Of a DNA stretch of 64,000 nucleotides, positions 17,717 through 26,821 are shown piece by piece. Under the pieces are notes generated by a model. That model worked only from the letters and a program-made list of their open reading frames with translations. It searched no databases and had not been told where the DNA came from. Location: contig LJZQ01000006.1 of NCBI GenBank assembly GCA_001314845.1, forward strand, positions 62,001-126,000, read 5' to 3'. Positions within the stretch are counted from its first letter, which is position 1. Each line of letters starts with the position of its first letter. Made by a program: the position numbers and the translations under genes. Source of the DNA: Marinobacter excellens HL-55. Lineage in GTDB: Bacteria > Pseudomonadota > Gammaproteobacteria > Pseudomonadales > Oleiphilaceae.

Positions 17717-19120
17717 TTACAGCAGGTTGTAGATAAACACCACGGCGACCGCCACCGGGGTAACGAATCGCACCGTCACGAACCACAGATTGAACATGGC
17801 GGGTGACAGCGACAGTTCGTTTTCCATTGCCTGGCGCGACATCACCCAGCCTGCGAACAGGGCAACCAGTAAGCCGCCTAAAGGTAGCAGGATGTTGGCG
17901 GTGAAGAAGTCCAGCAGGTCGAAGATGGTCTTGCCCTCGAGCATGGGTATGAAGCCCAGCGGAGCGAAATCAGCCCACAGGTTCAGGGACAGGATCGAGG
18001 CAATGCCCAGGGCCCAGCAAACGGCTCCGGCCGCGATGGTGCTGACGGCGCGGTTCATGCCTTTTTGCTCTTCCAGCCACTCCACAATCGGCTCCAGTAG
18101 CGAAATTCCTGACGTCCACGCCGCAAAAATAAGTAGTACAAAGAACAATGTGCCAAACAGGGTGCCCATGGGCATCTGGCCAAAGGCCAGTGGCAGCGTC
18201 TGGAAGATCAGTCCGGGACCTGCGCCTGGCTCGAGACCATTGGCAAAGACAATCGGGAAGATGGCGAGGCCCGCAAGCAGCGCAACCCCGGTGTCGATGA
18301 CGGATACGGTGATGGAGGTTTTGGCAATGGAGATGTTTTTGGGCAAGTAGGAACCATAAGCCATCATCACCGCCATGCCGAGGCTCAGAGTGAAGAACGC
18401 ATGGCCGAGGGCGACCAGAATGCCGGACGTGGTGAGTTTGGAGAAGTCAGGCTGGAACAGGAAGGCTGCGGCCTGGCCAAAGTGCCCGGTGGTCATGGCG
18501 TAGCCCACCACAATCAGCAGCAGAACGAACAATGCGGGCATCAGAATACTGACCGCCCGCTCCAGCCCGGAACGCACACCCCTTGCAACCACGACCATCA
18601 CCAGTGCCATGAACAGGGTGTGCCAGGTTAGCAGAATGGCAGGATCGCTGAGCAGTCCCGAGAATATGGCGCCAACTGCCTCCGCAGACTGGCCGGCGAG
18701 TTGGCCGCTGGCGGTGGTACCGACATAGGAAATGGCCCAGCCGCCGATCACCGAATAAAACGAAAGGATCAGGAAGCCGGCCAGAACACCAACCACTCCT
18801 ACCAGTTTCCAGGCTGGTTTCAGTCGGTCGCGCTCAGTAATCAGACGCAGGCTGTTAACCGGGCTGCGGCCACCGCGGCGGCCGATCATGACCTCTGCCA
18901 TCATGATGGGAATACCAACGATGGCGATGCAGAGCAGATACACCAGAACAAAGGCTCCGCCGCCGTTCTCGCCGGTAACGTAAGGGAACTTCCAGATATT
19001 GCCCAGGCCGACGGCAGAGCCGGTGGCGGCAAGGATAAAGGCAAGGCGTGACGACCAGAGGCCGCGCTTGGCGTTGGAGCCTTCAAGTGCCCCTGAATAG
19101 GTGGCTGAATCTGATGACAT
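17717..19120 (-). CDS. Sodium-dependent transporter, NSS/SNF family
   Basis: A 467-residue inner-membrane symporter with about 11-12 membrane segments. The first helix carries the family signature AATGSAVGLGNIWKFPYVTGENGGGAF in pieces (GSAVGLGNIWKFPY at about residues 34-47), which forms the Na+ and substrate sites of LeuT-like proteins. It probably imports an amino acid. The next gene upstream on the same strand is a leucine-type dehydrogenase, but a strong terminator (19155-19190) separates them, so it has its own promoter. Confidence 0.93.
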   Translation of the reverse strand: MSSDSATYSGALEGSNAKRGLWSSRLAFILAATGSAVGLGNIWKFPYVTGENGGGAFVLVYLLCIAIVGIPIMMAEVMIGRRGGRSPVNSLRLITERDRLKPAWKLVGVVGVLAGFLILSFYSVIGGWAISYVGTTASGQLAGQSAEAVGAIFSGLLSDPAILLTWHTLFMALVMVVVARGVRSGLERAVSILMPALFVLLLIVVGYAMTTGHFGQAAAFLFQPDFSKLTTSGILVALGHAFFTLSLGMAVMMAYGSYLPKNISIAKTSITVSVIDTGVALLAGLAIFPIVFANGLEPGAGPGLIFQTLPLAFGQMPMGTLFGTLFFVLLIFAAWTSGISLLEPIVEWLEEQKGMNRAVSTIAAGAVCWALGIASILSLNLWADFAPLGFIPMLEGKTIFDLLDFFTANILLPLGGLLVALFAGWVMSRQAMENELSLSPAMFNLWFVTVRFVTPVAVAVVFIYNLL

Positions 19121-19154
19121 GACAATCTCCTGCGGTACTTGTTTTTGTCAGGAA

Positions 19155-19190
19155 TGAAAAAGGGGTAGCTGCAAACGTTTGCAGCTACCC
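19155..19190 (-). terminator. Rho-independent terminator of the dehydrogenase gene
   Basis: A perfect 28-nt palindrome at 19163-19190 (13-bp arms, GGGTAGCTGCAAA and its complement) is followed on the minus strand by CTTTTTCATT. It lies between the dehydrogenase stop and the NSS transporter start. Confidence 0.9.
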
Positions 19191-19212
19191 AGGAAGGCGC
19201 GCCGGGGTCAGG

Positions 19213-20313
19213 TTACCCGGCGCATGCCAACCGCTCAGGCGCCAGCCCGGCACCTGCGGTGTGCCTTTGAAACCGTTCCTCGGCCAGCTCATTGGCGATG
19301 GCTCCGGTCGGGCGGGCCGACCTGTCGGAACGATTGAATATTTCGGTCAGGGTGTCGCCAATGCGTTCAACATGGGCGCGCACTGTTTCAGGCGTCGCCC
19401 CGGTGCGCTCGTAGAACACATCGATGATACCCCCGGCGTTGATGGCGAAGTCCGGGGCATAGAGAATGCCGCGCTCCTGCAGCATGGCATCGTGCCTTGG
19501 GTGCGCTAACAGGTTGTTGGCTGCTCCGGCGACAATGGTGGCCCTGAGCTGCGCGATGCTGTCATCGTCCAGTACCGCGCCCATGGCGCAGGGGGCGACC
19601 ACATCGACCGGCAGGTACAGGATGTCCTCAGCGGCGGCCGGTTTCGCGCCCAATTGCTCTATCGCCCGGCGCATGTTGTCTTCGTGAATGTCATAGACCC
19701 AGAGCTCCGCTCCGGCGTCTTTGAGATGTTGGGCAAGCCGGAAGCCGACGTTGCCAATGCCCTGAATGGCGACTTTCAGACCGGTGAGATCATTTCTGCC
19801 CAGCTTGTGCTGAACCGCAGCTTGCAGGCCAATAAAGGTGCCGTATGCGGTGGCCGGGGAGGGGTCGCCGTTGCTGGGTTTGCCGTCAAAGCCGGGGCGG
19901 GCCGCAATGCCGGCTACGTGCCTGGTGTGCTGACCCATCACCTTGAGATCCGGCACGCTGGTGCCGGAGTCCTCGGCGGCGATGTATTGGCCGCCGAGGC
20001 TTTCGAGGTGCCGGCCCATGGCTTGCATAAGAGCATTGGTTTTGTCTTTGCGGGGATCGCCGATGATCACCGATTTGCCGCCGCCCAGGTCGAGATTGGC
20101 GAGCGCGGATTTGTAGGTCATGCCCCGGGAGAGGCGCAAGACATCGCGCAGTGCTTCTTCGTCGCAGGCATAAGGATACATCCGGCAACCGCCCAGAGCA
20201 GGGCCTCGGGACGTGTTGTGGATGGCGGCGATGGCCTTCAGTCCGGTTTCCGGATCACAGAAAAACGACAGGTGTTCGTGGTTGTCGAACTCGGGATGGC
20301 TGAATACGTTCAT
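19213..20313 (-). CDS. Leucine/branched-chain amino acid dehydrogenase
   Basis: A 366-residue NAD-dependent dehydrogenase of the Glu/Leu/Phe/Val family, converting a branched-chain or similar amino acid to its 2-oxoacid and ammonia. The catalytic region includes MTYKSA and [10 protein letters not shown] (Lys68 and Lys80), and GIGNVG near residue 180 is the dinucleotide-binding loop. [13 protein letters not shown] at 20313 matches the usual N-terminus and has an AGAGG upstream; an ATG nine codons earlier is the alternative. It lies 69 bp downstream of the 2-oxoacid:ferredoxin oxidoreductase gene on the same strand, so the two likely form one catabolic unit. Confidence 0.92.
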   Translation of the reverse strand: MNVFSHPEFDNHEHLSFFCDPETGLKAIAAIHNTSRGPALGGCRMYPYACDEEALRDVLRLSRGMTYKSALANLDLGGGKSVIIGDPRKDKTNALMQAMGRHLESLGGQYIAAEDSGTSVPDLKVMGQHTRHVAGIAARPGFDGKPSNGDPSPATAYGTFIGLQAAVQHKLGRNDLTGLKVAIQGIGNVGFRLAQHLKDAGAELWVYDIHEDNMRRAIEQLGAKPAAAEDILYLPVDVVAPCAMGAVLDDDSIAQLRATIVAGAANNLLAHPRHDAMLQERGILYAPDFAINAGGIIDVFYERTGATPETVRAHVERIGDTLTEIFNRSDRSARPTGAIANELAEERFQRHTAGAGLAPERLACAG

Positions 20314-20382
20314 GGCGTTTTGCCTCTCTTCGATGGCCACGGCTACCCTTGTGAGGCCGGCCGTGGCTGTTTGTTGTTTTGG

Positions 20383-23300
20383 TCAGACGGCGGCGTTGGC
20401 GATCTGTTGATGGGCCCGGGCATTCGGGTCGAGCTCTTCAATCAGTTGGCTGCGCTCCTTGCGGCTTGCCTGGTAGGCGTGCTCTTTCACCGGGCCATAG
20501 CCACGAATTTTCGCGGGCAGGGTGGCGAGGTTGCGGGCCGCGTTGGCGTGGTCCTGGTTCAGGTGTTTCAGCAGAAAAGCCACATCCGCCTCGTATTCCC
20601 GAATGATCTTGCGCTCCAGCCGGCGATCGGCGGTGTAACCGAAGGGGTCTAGCGGAGTGCCCCGCAGGCTCCGGGCCTTTGCCAGTAGCGCAAATGCGGT
20701 TTCCATCCAGGGGCCGAATTTGAGTTTTCTGGGGCGTTCACCGTCTTTGCTGCGGCTCAGTAGTGGTGGGGCAAGGTTGAATTCCAGCTCCACCTCACCT
20801 TCAAACTCTGCCTCAAGCTGCTTGCGCAAGCTGCCGTTGCTGAACAGGCGGGCCACTTCGTATTCGTCTTTGTACGCCAGCACTTTGGCGTAGTTTTCGG
20901 CGATGGCCCGCAGCAGCATCGGATCTCGGCCCAGCCGGGTGATGATGGTTTGCTCGGCATTGCGAACCAGTTTCTCGTAGCGTTTTGCCAGGGCTCCATT
21001 CTGATACTCGGTCAGGTGCGCTTTGTTGCGTTCGACCAGCTGATCGACGGTTTCCATTACCTGAACGGTCTGCACGCCGGCGTCTTGGGGTTTCGGAAAG
21101 GCCAGCGCTTTGACCTTGTCCAGATCGTGGGCAGCGCGTCGGCCCCAGAGAAACGCCTGTTTGTTTTTGTCGATGGAGACGTTGTTCAGTTCGATGGCCC
21201 GCTCGATGGCTTCAGCGCTCAAAGGCAGCAGGCCCTTTTGATAGGCAAAGCCCACGGTGAACAGGTTGACCGCCATGCCGTCACCCATGAGAGCCTTGGC
21301 CAGGCCGCCGGCGTCGAGGAACCAGCTGTCGTCGGTGCGGCAAGCTTCCCGCACACTCTGCTGCATGGAGTCACCGGGGAATTGAATGTCCGGGTCCCGG
21401 GTGAAGGCCGCGGGCATGGACGGCTCGGCGTTGACGACGGCACGGGATACACGGGTATCCAGCTTGGCCAGCGCGTCATCGGTGGCGGCGACCATCAGAT
21501 CAAACGCCAGCATCAGATCTGCTTCGCCAGCGGGAATGCGCACGGCGTGAATGTTTTCCTGATGATCGCTGATCCGGATGTGGCTGACCACTGCGCCAAA
21601 CTTCTGGGCGAGACCCGCTTGATCGAGCACCGATACGCCTTTGCCTTCAAGGTGCGCTGCCATGCCCAGCAGGGCACTGACGGTCACCACCCCGGTACCG
21701 CCTACGCCGGTCAGCAGAATGCTGTAAGGGTTATTGCCGGTCACCGGTGTGGGTTCAGGCAGGGCGGGGAAATCCACATCCGCACGTACACCCGCCGGCT
21801 TCTTCAGTTTGCCGCCTTTCACGGTGACAAAACTGGGGCAAAATCCGCGCACGCAAGAGAAGTCCTTGTTGCACGATGACTGGTCAATGGTGCGCTTGCG
21901 GCCGGCGTCGGTTTCCTTGGGCAGGATCGACAGACAGTTGGACTGGATGCCGCAATCGCCACAGCCTTCGCACACGTCGGAGTGGATCATCACCCGCTGA
22001 TCCGGGTCGGCCAGTGTGCCGCGCTTGCGACGGCGGCGTTTCTCGGCGGCGCAGGTCTGGTCGTAGATGATCACCGAACAGCCCTCGATGTCCCTTAATT
22101 CCCGTTGCACGGCATCCAGATCTTCGCGATCGTGAAAGGTAGTGCGGTCGGCAAAGTCGGCTCTGGACGGGTACTTGTCGATATCGTCACTGACCACGGC
22201 GATGCGCCGCACGCCTTCTCCGTAAAGCTGGTGGCTGATTTGTTGCACGGTGAGGGTGCCGTCTACCGGTTGGCCGCCGGTCATGGCCACGGCATCGTTG
22301 TACAGAATTTTGTAGGTGATGTTGGCGCCGGAAGCGATGGCGGCGCGAATCGCAAGTACACCGGAATGAAAGTAGGTTCCGTCGCCGAGATTCTGGAACA
22401 CGTGTTTCTGGTGCGTGAACGGTGCCTGGCCCAGCCAGGTGACGCCTTCACCGCCCATCTGTGTGAACGTGTCGGTGCCCCGCTCCATCCAGGTGGCCAT
22501 GTAATGGCAGCCAATGCCGCCCAGGGCGCGACTGCCCTCCGGTACCTGAGTAGAGGTGTTGTGGGGGCAGCCGGAGCAGAAGTGCGGCGTGCGTTCCAGG
22601 CGTTCCCGGGGGCTGGCCAGGCTGCTTTCTTTCTCGGTCAGGAAATCCAGGCGCTTTTGCAGGGTGTCGTTGCAAAAACGTCCGTCCAGTCGTGATGCGA
22701 TCGCGCGGGCGACCATGGCCGGCGTCAACTCGGCGATCGTGGGGAGCAGGTCGTCACCTTGCTCGTCACGTTTGCCAATCACGTTGGGGCGGTTGGCGTC
22801 TTGCCAGCTGTAAAGCTGGGCTTTGAGCTGGTCCTCGATCAGCCCGCGTTTTTCTTCCACCACGAGTATTTCGTCCAGACCTTCGGCAAACTCGAAAATG
22901 CCCTCGGGCTCCAGTGGCCAAGGCATCGCTACCTTGTAGACGGTCAGTCCGATCTCTTCACGTTCATCCTGCCCCAGGCCAAGATCTGCCAATGCCTGGA
23001 TCACATCCAGATAAGCCTTGCCCGTGGTTACAATGCCCAGTCTCGGCTGGCGGGCATAGAGTACCGTGTGGTCGAGCCGGTTCGCGCGGCAGAACGCTTT
23101 GGCCGCCTCCAGCTTGTACCGTTGCAGTCGCTCTTCCTGCGCCATGGGTTTGTCAGGCCAACGGGAATTCAGGCCGCCCTCTGGCAGCTGGAAATGTTGA
23201 GGAATGCGGATGTTGATACGGCTGAGGTCGAGATTGGCTGAGATGGACGAATCCATGTTCTCGGCCAGTGCCTTGAAACCGATCCAGCAACCGCTGAAGC

Positions 23301-23895
23301 GGGACATGGCCCACCCGTAGAGGCCCATATCCAGAATGTCCTGAATCCCGGCGGGGTTTAGAACCGGCATGGAAGCATCCATGAAGCCGTAGTCGCTTTG
23401 ATGAGGCAGGGTGGACGATTTGCAGGCATGGTCATCGCCGGCCACCGCAAGCACGCCACCAAAATGGGAGGTGCCAGCGGCGTTGGCGTGTTTGAACACA
23501 TCGCCGGTGCGGTCAACGCCCGGGCCCTTGCCGTACCAGAGTGCGAACACGCCGTCGTATTTGGCACCTTCAAAAATATTCACCTGCTGGCTGCCCCAGA
23601 CGGCGGTGGCGCCGAGGTCTTCGTTTACGCCAGGCAGGAAGTGGATGTTCTTTTTGCTGAGGTAGTCGCGGGCTTTCCAGAGGACTTTGTCGAACCCACC
23701 CAGGGGCGAACCGCGGTAACCGGAAATAAATCCTGCGGTGTTCAGACCGTTCTGTTGGTCGAGTTGGGCCTGGAGAAGCGGGAGTCTTGCGAGAGCCTGG
23801 CTGCCGTTCATGTAGACAGAGCCGGTGTCTTTTTCCCAGACGTCGTCAAGGCTGACAGGACGCAGCCCTGTTAGGGGGCGTGAAAGATCAGACAT
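20383..23895 (-). CDS. Indolepyruvate/2-oxoacid:ferredoxin oxidoreductase, fused
   Basis: A 1170-residue fused enzyme that oxidatively decarboxylates 2-oxoacids from amino acids to acyl-CoA and passes electrons to ferredoxin. An N-terminal pyrimidine-binding domain precedes a thiamine diphosphate domain (CSGCPHNTST, then LGDGTYFHSG). Next comes a ferredoxin-like segment with clustered cysteines (CEGCGDCGIQSNC and CNKDFSCVRGFC). The gamma domain follows (GVGGTGVVTVSALL), and the end is the conserved long C-terminal region. The start MSDLSRPL at 23895 follows GGGAGAGGATTTC. With the dehydrogenase downstream it forms a deaminate-then-decarboxylate pathway. Confidence 0.93.
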   Translation of the reverse strand: MSDLSRPLTGLRPVSLDDVWEKDTGSVYMNGSQALARLPLLQAQLDQQNGLNTAGFISGYRGSPLGGFDKVLWKARDYLSKKNIHFLPGVNEDLGATAVWGSQQVNIFEGAKYDGVFALWYGKGPGVDRTGDVFKHANAAGTSHFGGVLAVAGDDHACKSSTLPHQSDYGFMDASMPVLNPAGIQDILDMGLYGWAMSRFSGCWIGFKALAENMDSSISANLDLSRINIRIPQHFQLPEGGLNSRWPDKPMAQEERLQRYKLEAAKAFCRANRLDHTVLYARQPRLGIVTTGKAYLDVIQALADLGLGQDEREEIGLTVYKVAMPWPLEPEGIFEFAEGLDEILVVEEKRGLIEDQLKAQLYSWQDANRPNVIGKRDEQGDDLLPTIAELTPAMVARAIASRLDGRFCNDTLQKRLDFLTEKESSLASPRERLERTPHFCSGCPHNTSTQVPEGSRALGGIGCHYMATWMERGTDTFTQMGGEGVTWLGQAPFTHQKHVFQNLGDGTYFHSGVLAIRAAIASGANITYKILYNDAVAMTGGQPVDGTLTVQQISHQLYGEGVRRIAVVSDDIDKYPSRADFADRTTFHDREDLDAVQRELRDIEGCSVIIYDQTCAAEKRRRRKRGTLADPDQRVMIHSDVCEGCGDCGIQSNCLSILPKETDAGRKRTIDQSSCNKDFSCVRGFCPSFVTVKGGKLKKPAGVRADVDFPALPEPTPVTGNNPYSILLTGVGGTGVVTVSALLGMAAHLEGKGVSVLDQAGLAQKFGAVVSHIRISDHQENIHAVRIPAGEADLMLAFDLMVAATDDALAKLDTRVSRAVVNAEPSMPAAFTRDPDIQFPGDSMQQSVREACRTDDSWFLDAGGLAKALMGDGMAVNLFTVGFAYQKGLLPLSAEAIERAIELNNVSIDKNKQAFLWGRRAAHDLDKVKALAFPKPQDAGVQTVQVMETVDQLVERNKAHLTEYQNGALAKRYEKLVRNAEQTIITRLGRDPMLLRAIAENYAKVLAYKDEYEVARLFSNGSLRKQLEAEFEGEVELEFNLAPPLLSRSKDGERPRKLKFGPWMETAFALLAKARSLRGTPLDPFGYTADRRLERKIIREYEADVAFLLKHLNQDHANAARNLATLPAKIRGYGPVKEHAYQASRKERSQLIEELDPNARAHQQIANAAV

Positions 23896-24094
23896 TTTGA
23901 AATCCTCTCCCACCTGGCCGGATCTCGGCGGTAGGCTCATCTTGTTTTTGTCGTTCCGGCTTTTGGCCGGCGTTTCGATTTCAGTGTCCGTCCCGAAGGA
24001 TTGGCCGGGATGCCCTTGTGGGGCTGGACAGAAAACAAGCTAGATCAAGTTTACGTTAGCGTCAACAATCAACGACGACTCAATATGGCGATAA

Positions 24095-24111
24095 ACATGA
24101 CTAGTTCATGT
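24095..24111. promoter_or_regulatory. Dyad in the divergent region between the oxidoreductase and azlC
   Basis: ACATGA-CTAGT-TCATGT is a perfect 6-bp inverted repeat with a 5-nt spacer, in the 303-bp AT-rich gap between two divergent units. It has the shape of a dimeric repressor site. No regulator gene is adjacent. The rest of the gap shows no clear consensus promoter. Confidence 0.4.
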
Positions 24112-24198
24112 AACTAATTGAGCTTTCGGCATAAAAAATTGCCAGGTCACGGTTAATACCTATTCGCGTTTTTGTGCGTTACGTCATAAGTTCTAAGG

Positions 24199-24939
24199 AT
24201 GTCTGCCTACCCATATCAGTTTCAGTCGCGCAACGTGCGCCTCGAGTTTCTTCGCTTATTGCCCATCTCATTGTTTGTGGTGGCGTTTGGTGCTGCCTTT
24301 GGTTTGGCCGCGATCCAGAAGGGCCTGTCGCCGCTTGAAGCCATTCTTATGAGTACCACTGTGTTTGCGGGTGCATCGCAGTTTGCGGCAGTTGATATGT
24401 GGGGCGCGCAGGTGTCTGTGCTGCCGATGATGGCGGTGGTTTTTGCCATCAACTCCCGGCACTTGCTGATGGGTGCTTCGCTTTACCCCATGCTGAAAGA
24501 CGTGCCAACAGGCCGGCGTTACGGACTGCTGTTGCTGCTGACCGATGCCAACTGGGCGGTATCGGCCCAGGATTATCAGAACGGCCGGCACAACCTTGAG
24601 GTGATTCTGGGCGGCGGACTGGTGCTCTGGCTGGCCTGGATTGTGGGTACAGCATTGGGTGTGTATTTCGGCGGTCTGTTGCAGAATCCGAAGGCTTTGG
24701 GTCTCGATATGGTGTTGGGTTGCTTCCTGTTTGCGATGGCGCTGGGCGGCAAGAAGTCACCGCGGGTGCTGGTGGCCTGGCTGGTTGCCGGTGTAGCCTC
24801 GCTGGCGGCCTGGAAATGGTTGCCGCCCAACATGCATGTGGTCGTGGGTGCGCTTGCCGGTGGCGTAATCGGTTTATTCTGGCTGGAACCAAAGCCTCAG
24901 GAAAAACAGTCACGTGCGGAGGGCGACCATGGCCATTGA
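24199..24939 (+). CDS. azlC: AzlC-family branched-chain amino acid exporter, large subunit
   Basis: A 246-residue membrane protein with about six to seven helices. The early motif LPISLFVVAFGAAFGLAA, followed by MSTTVFAGASQFAAV, is diagnostic of AzlC. Partnered with AzlD, it exports branched-chain amino acids or related compounds. The ATG has TAAGG immediately before it, which is closer than usual, but no other start fits the family N-terminus. It overlaps azlD by 11 bp. Facing the amino acid dehydrogenase and oxidoreductase genes, it would balance branched-chain amino acid pools. Confidence 0.92.
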   Translation: MSAYPYQFQSRNVRLEFLRLLPISLFVVAFGAAFGLAAIQKGLSPLEAILMSTTVFAGASQFAAVDMWGAQVSVLPMMAVVFAINSRHLLMGASLYPMLKDVPTGRRYGLLLLLTDANWAVSAQDYQNGRHNLEVILGGGLVLWLAWIVGTALGVYFGGLLQNPKALGLDMVLGCFLFAMALGGKKSPRVLVAWLVAGVASLAAWKWLPPNMHVVVGALAGGVIGLFWLEPKPQEKQSRAEGDHGH

Positions 24940-25240
24940 AACCACGACTCTGGGCGTACTCGGGCTGATTGCCATTATGACGTTGACCACTCTGATGACC
25001 CGCTTTGGTGGCGTGTTCATCATGTCGTTCCTGCGCATCAGCCCTCGGATCGAAAGCTTTATCAATACTATGGCCAGCTCGGTACTGATTGCGATCATTG
25101 TGCCCATGGCGGTCTCCGGTGATCTGGGTGCGCTGGCGGCACTGGTCGCGACCGGTGTGTCGATGCTGGTGATCCGAAAACCGCTGCCGGCCATTGCTAT
25201 CGGTCTTCTGACCGCCGCCCTGGTGCGTTATTTCGGGTAA
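24929..25240 (+). CDS. azlD: AzlD-family branched-chain amino acid exporter, small subunit
   Basis: A 103-residue membrane protein with three to four helices and the TTLMTRFGGVFI block typical of AzlD. It forms a two-component exporter with AzlC. The start MAIETTTLG at 24929 follows GGAGGGCGACC, and lies inside the end of azlC, giving translational coupling. Confidence 0.92.
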   Translation: MAIETTTLGVLGLIAIMTLTTLMTRFGGVFIMSFLRISPRIESFINTMASSVLIAIIVPMAVSGDLGALAALVATGVSMLVIRKPLPAIAIGLLTAALVRYFG

Positions 25241-25326
25241 CGTTTTGATTCGGGGTTGATTAAAAACCGCTCAAGTTTTCCGGTTTGTTGCCGTTAACCC
25301 CTTAAGGTTAGTGGAGGCGCCAAACC

Positions 25327-26685
25327 ATGATTTCATCCAGTCAGATTTCCCTGTTTCAGAACAGTACCCGCCAGGTATCGGCGATGGACAGCACCCAGCT
25401 GCGCATCACCCAGCAAAATGGCGGCTTGCCTCAGCAGGGACTGCAGGCTGGGGCTACTGAATTGTCTCTGTTCCGGCAGGCGGCGTATCGCTATAGCAGT
25501 CAGGAACAAATGGCGTTCAGCAGCGCAAGCCAGGTCAACGGCGATAACCGCACCGCCACCTTTACCAGCGCCGAACTGATCGAAAAATCCGCCGACTTGT
25601 TTCTCTTGGGCCAGCAAGCCCTGACTGTCAGCCGTGCTGCACTGGGTGGCGACGCCGTGGGCGAATCTCAGGGCAGCTTGTCGGTCACCGCCGGCAAGTA
25701 CATGTTCTATTCGGAAAGTGAAAGCCGCAGCTTTGCCTCCACCGGCAGCATCAGTTTGCAGAACGGCGAAACCATCGATTTCACCCTGTCGCTGCGTCAG
25801 TCCCAGTCTAGAACCTATGAATACTCCGAGCTGATACAGATTCAGGAGCGCCCGCTGACCGATCCACTGGTGATCAACTTCGGCGCTTCCACCGCGCGGT
25901 TGACGGATACCCTGTTTGAATTTGATATGAACGGCGACGGCCAGACCAGTCAGTTTGCCAGCCTGGGTGCGGGCAGTGGCTACCTGGTGTTCGATCGCAA
26001 CGGCAATGGCAAAGTGGACGACGGCTCCGAATTGTTCGGCCCTCAATCCGGCTCCGGTTTCGGTGAGTTGGCCAGCTTCGATGACGACGGCAACCGCTGG
26101 ATAGACGCCAACGACGAGGTGTTCAAATCCCTGTCGGTATGGGTACAGACCGCTGACGGCGGCGGTGCCTTGCGGTCGCTGGATGAGGTGGGCGTGCGGG
26201 CGCTGTATGTCGGCAGTGCCGATGACCGCTTCACCCTGACCAACCCGCAAGGCGTGCCGCTTGGCCAGATCAAGGCGTCCGGCATTTACCTGACGACCGA
26301 TGGTGAAGTCCGCACACTGGAAGAACTGGACCTGGCTGAACAGAATACGGAGAAGGCTCCAGCGGAAGCGACCTCGCTCGGTTTTCGCGGCGACAATGGC
26401 GGAGGTAATGGCAACTCGAACAGTAATTCAGGCTCCAATGGTAATTCTGACGATGCCGGTCCGGTAGATGCCCGCATTGAGGCCATGCAAAAGGCCTTGG
26501 AAAAGTTGAACGAGATCCGCGAAAAACAACAGGAATTCATTGAAGCGTCAAAAGAGCAGGGTAAGAAGAAATCCCCGCTGGATGACTATCTCAATATTAT
26601 CGACCGGTTACGTCAGCACCTGCTGAACAGCCAGGATGAAAAGAAACAGGCGGCCAGTCGTTACCTGGAATTCGCTAAGCTCTGA
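25327..26685 (+). CDS. Hypothetical protein with calcium-binding loops and a C-terminal coiled coil
   Basis: A 452-residue protein with no signal peptide or membrane helix. Residues about 195-265 hold three acidic loops of EF-hand/dockerin type: DMNGDGQTSQ, DRNGNGKVDDGSE and DDDGNRWIDANDE. Loops of the form DxNGNGxxDDGSELFG are common in large secreted repeat proteins and adhesins. After a Gly/Asn/Ser-rich linker (GNGNSNSNSGSNGNS), the last about 80 residues are a charged coiled coil. The N-terminus is rich in Gln and Ser. I do not recognise a named family. Calcium binding is well supported; the rest is open. Confidence 0.75.
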   Translation: MISSSQISLFQNSTRQVSAMDSTQLRITQQNGGLPQQGLQAGATELSLFRQAAYRYSSQEQMAFSSASQVNGDNRTATFTSAELIEKSADLFLLGQQALTVSRAALGGDAVGESQGSLSVTAGKYMFYSESESRSFASTGSISLQNGETIDFTLSLRQSQSRTYEYSELIQIQERPLTDPLVINFGASTARLTDTLFEFDMNGDGQTSQFASLGAGSGYLVFDRNGNGKVDDGSELFGPQSGSGFGELASFDDDGNRWIDANDEVFKSLSVWVQTADGGGALRSLDEVGVRALYVGSADDRFTLTNPQGVPLGQIKASGIYLTTDGEVRTLEELDLAEQNTEKAPAEATSLGFRGDNGGGNGNSNSNSGSNGNSDDAGPVDARIEAMQKALEKLNEIREKQQEFIEASKEQGKKKSPLDDYLNIIDRLRQHLLNSQDEKKQAASRYLEFAKL

Positions 26686-26704
26686 TTATGCAGCTTGGGA
26701 GTCT

Positions 26705-26813
26705 GAACCGGTCGGGTGGGCCTTCCCAAAAAACGCTGTGAATACGTCCGTGTACGCTTGGCTCCGCCATCCATGGCTACGCACATTTTTGGGAAGGCCC
26801 ACCCGACCGGTTC
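26705..26813 (-). repeat. Structured palindromic element, copy C
   Basis: Perfect 28-bp outer arms (26705-26732 and 26786-26813), the longest of the family. On the minus strand the inner hairpins have loops ATGGAT (GCC/GGC stem) and ACGGAC (TAC/GTA stem), with TCC on the plus strand at 26770-26772 and 26747-26749, 23 nt apart. It lies between convergent genes and is sense to the 3' end of the DUF3750 transcript. Confidence 0.88.
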
Positions 26814-26821
26814 TCCCGAAC

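Noticed and set aside
19654..21879. Long plus-strand frames (332 and 309 codons) opposite the dehydrogenase and oxidoreductase genes
   Set aside because: Both lie inside well-identified minus-strand genes and look like antisense artefacts rich in Gly, Val and His.
25333..26250. 305-codon minus-strand frame opposite the calcium-loop protein
   Set aside because: Shadow of a codon-biased plus-strand gene; no start signal and unnatural composition.
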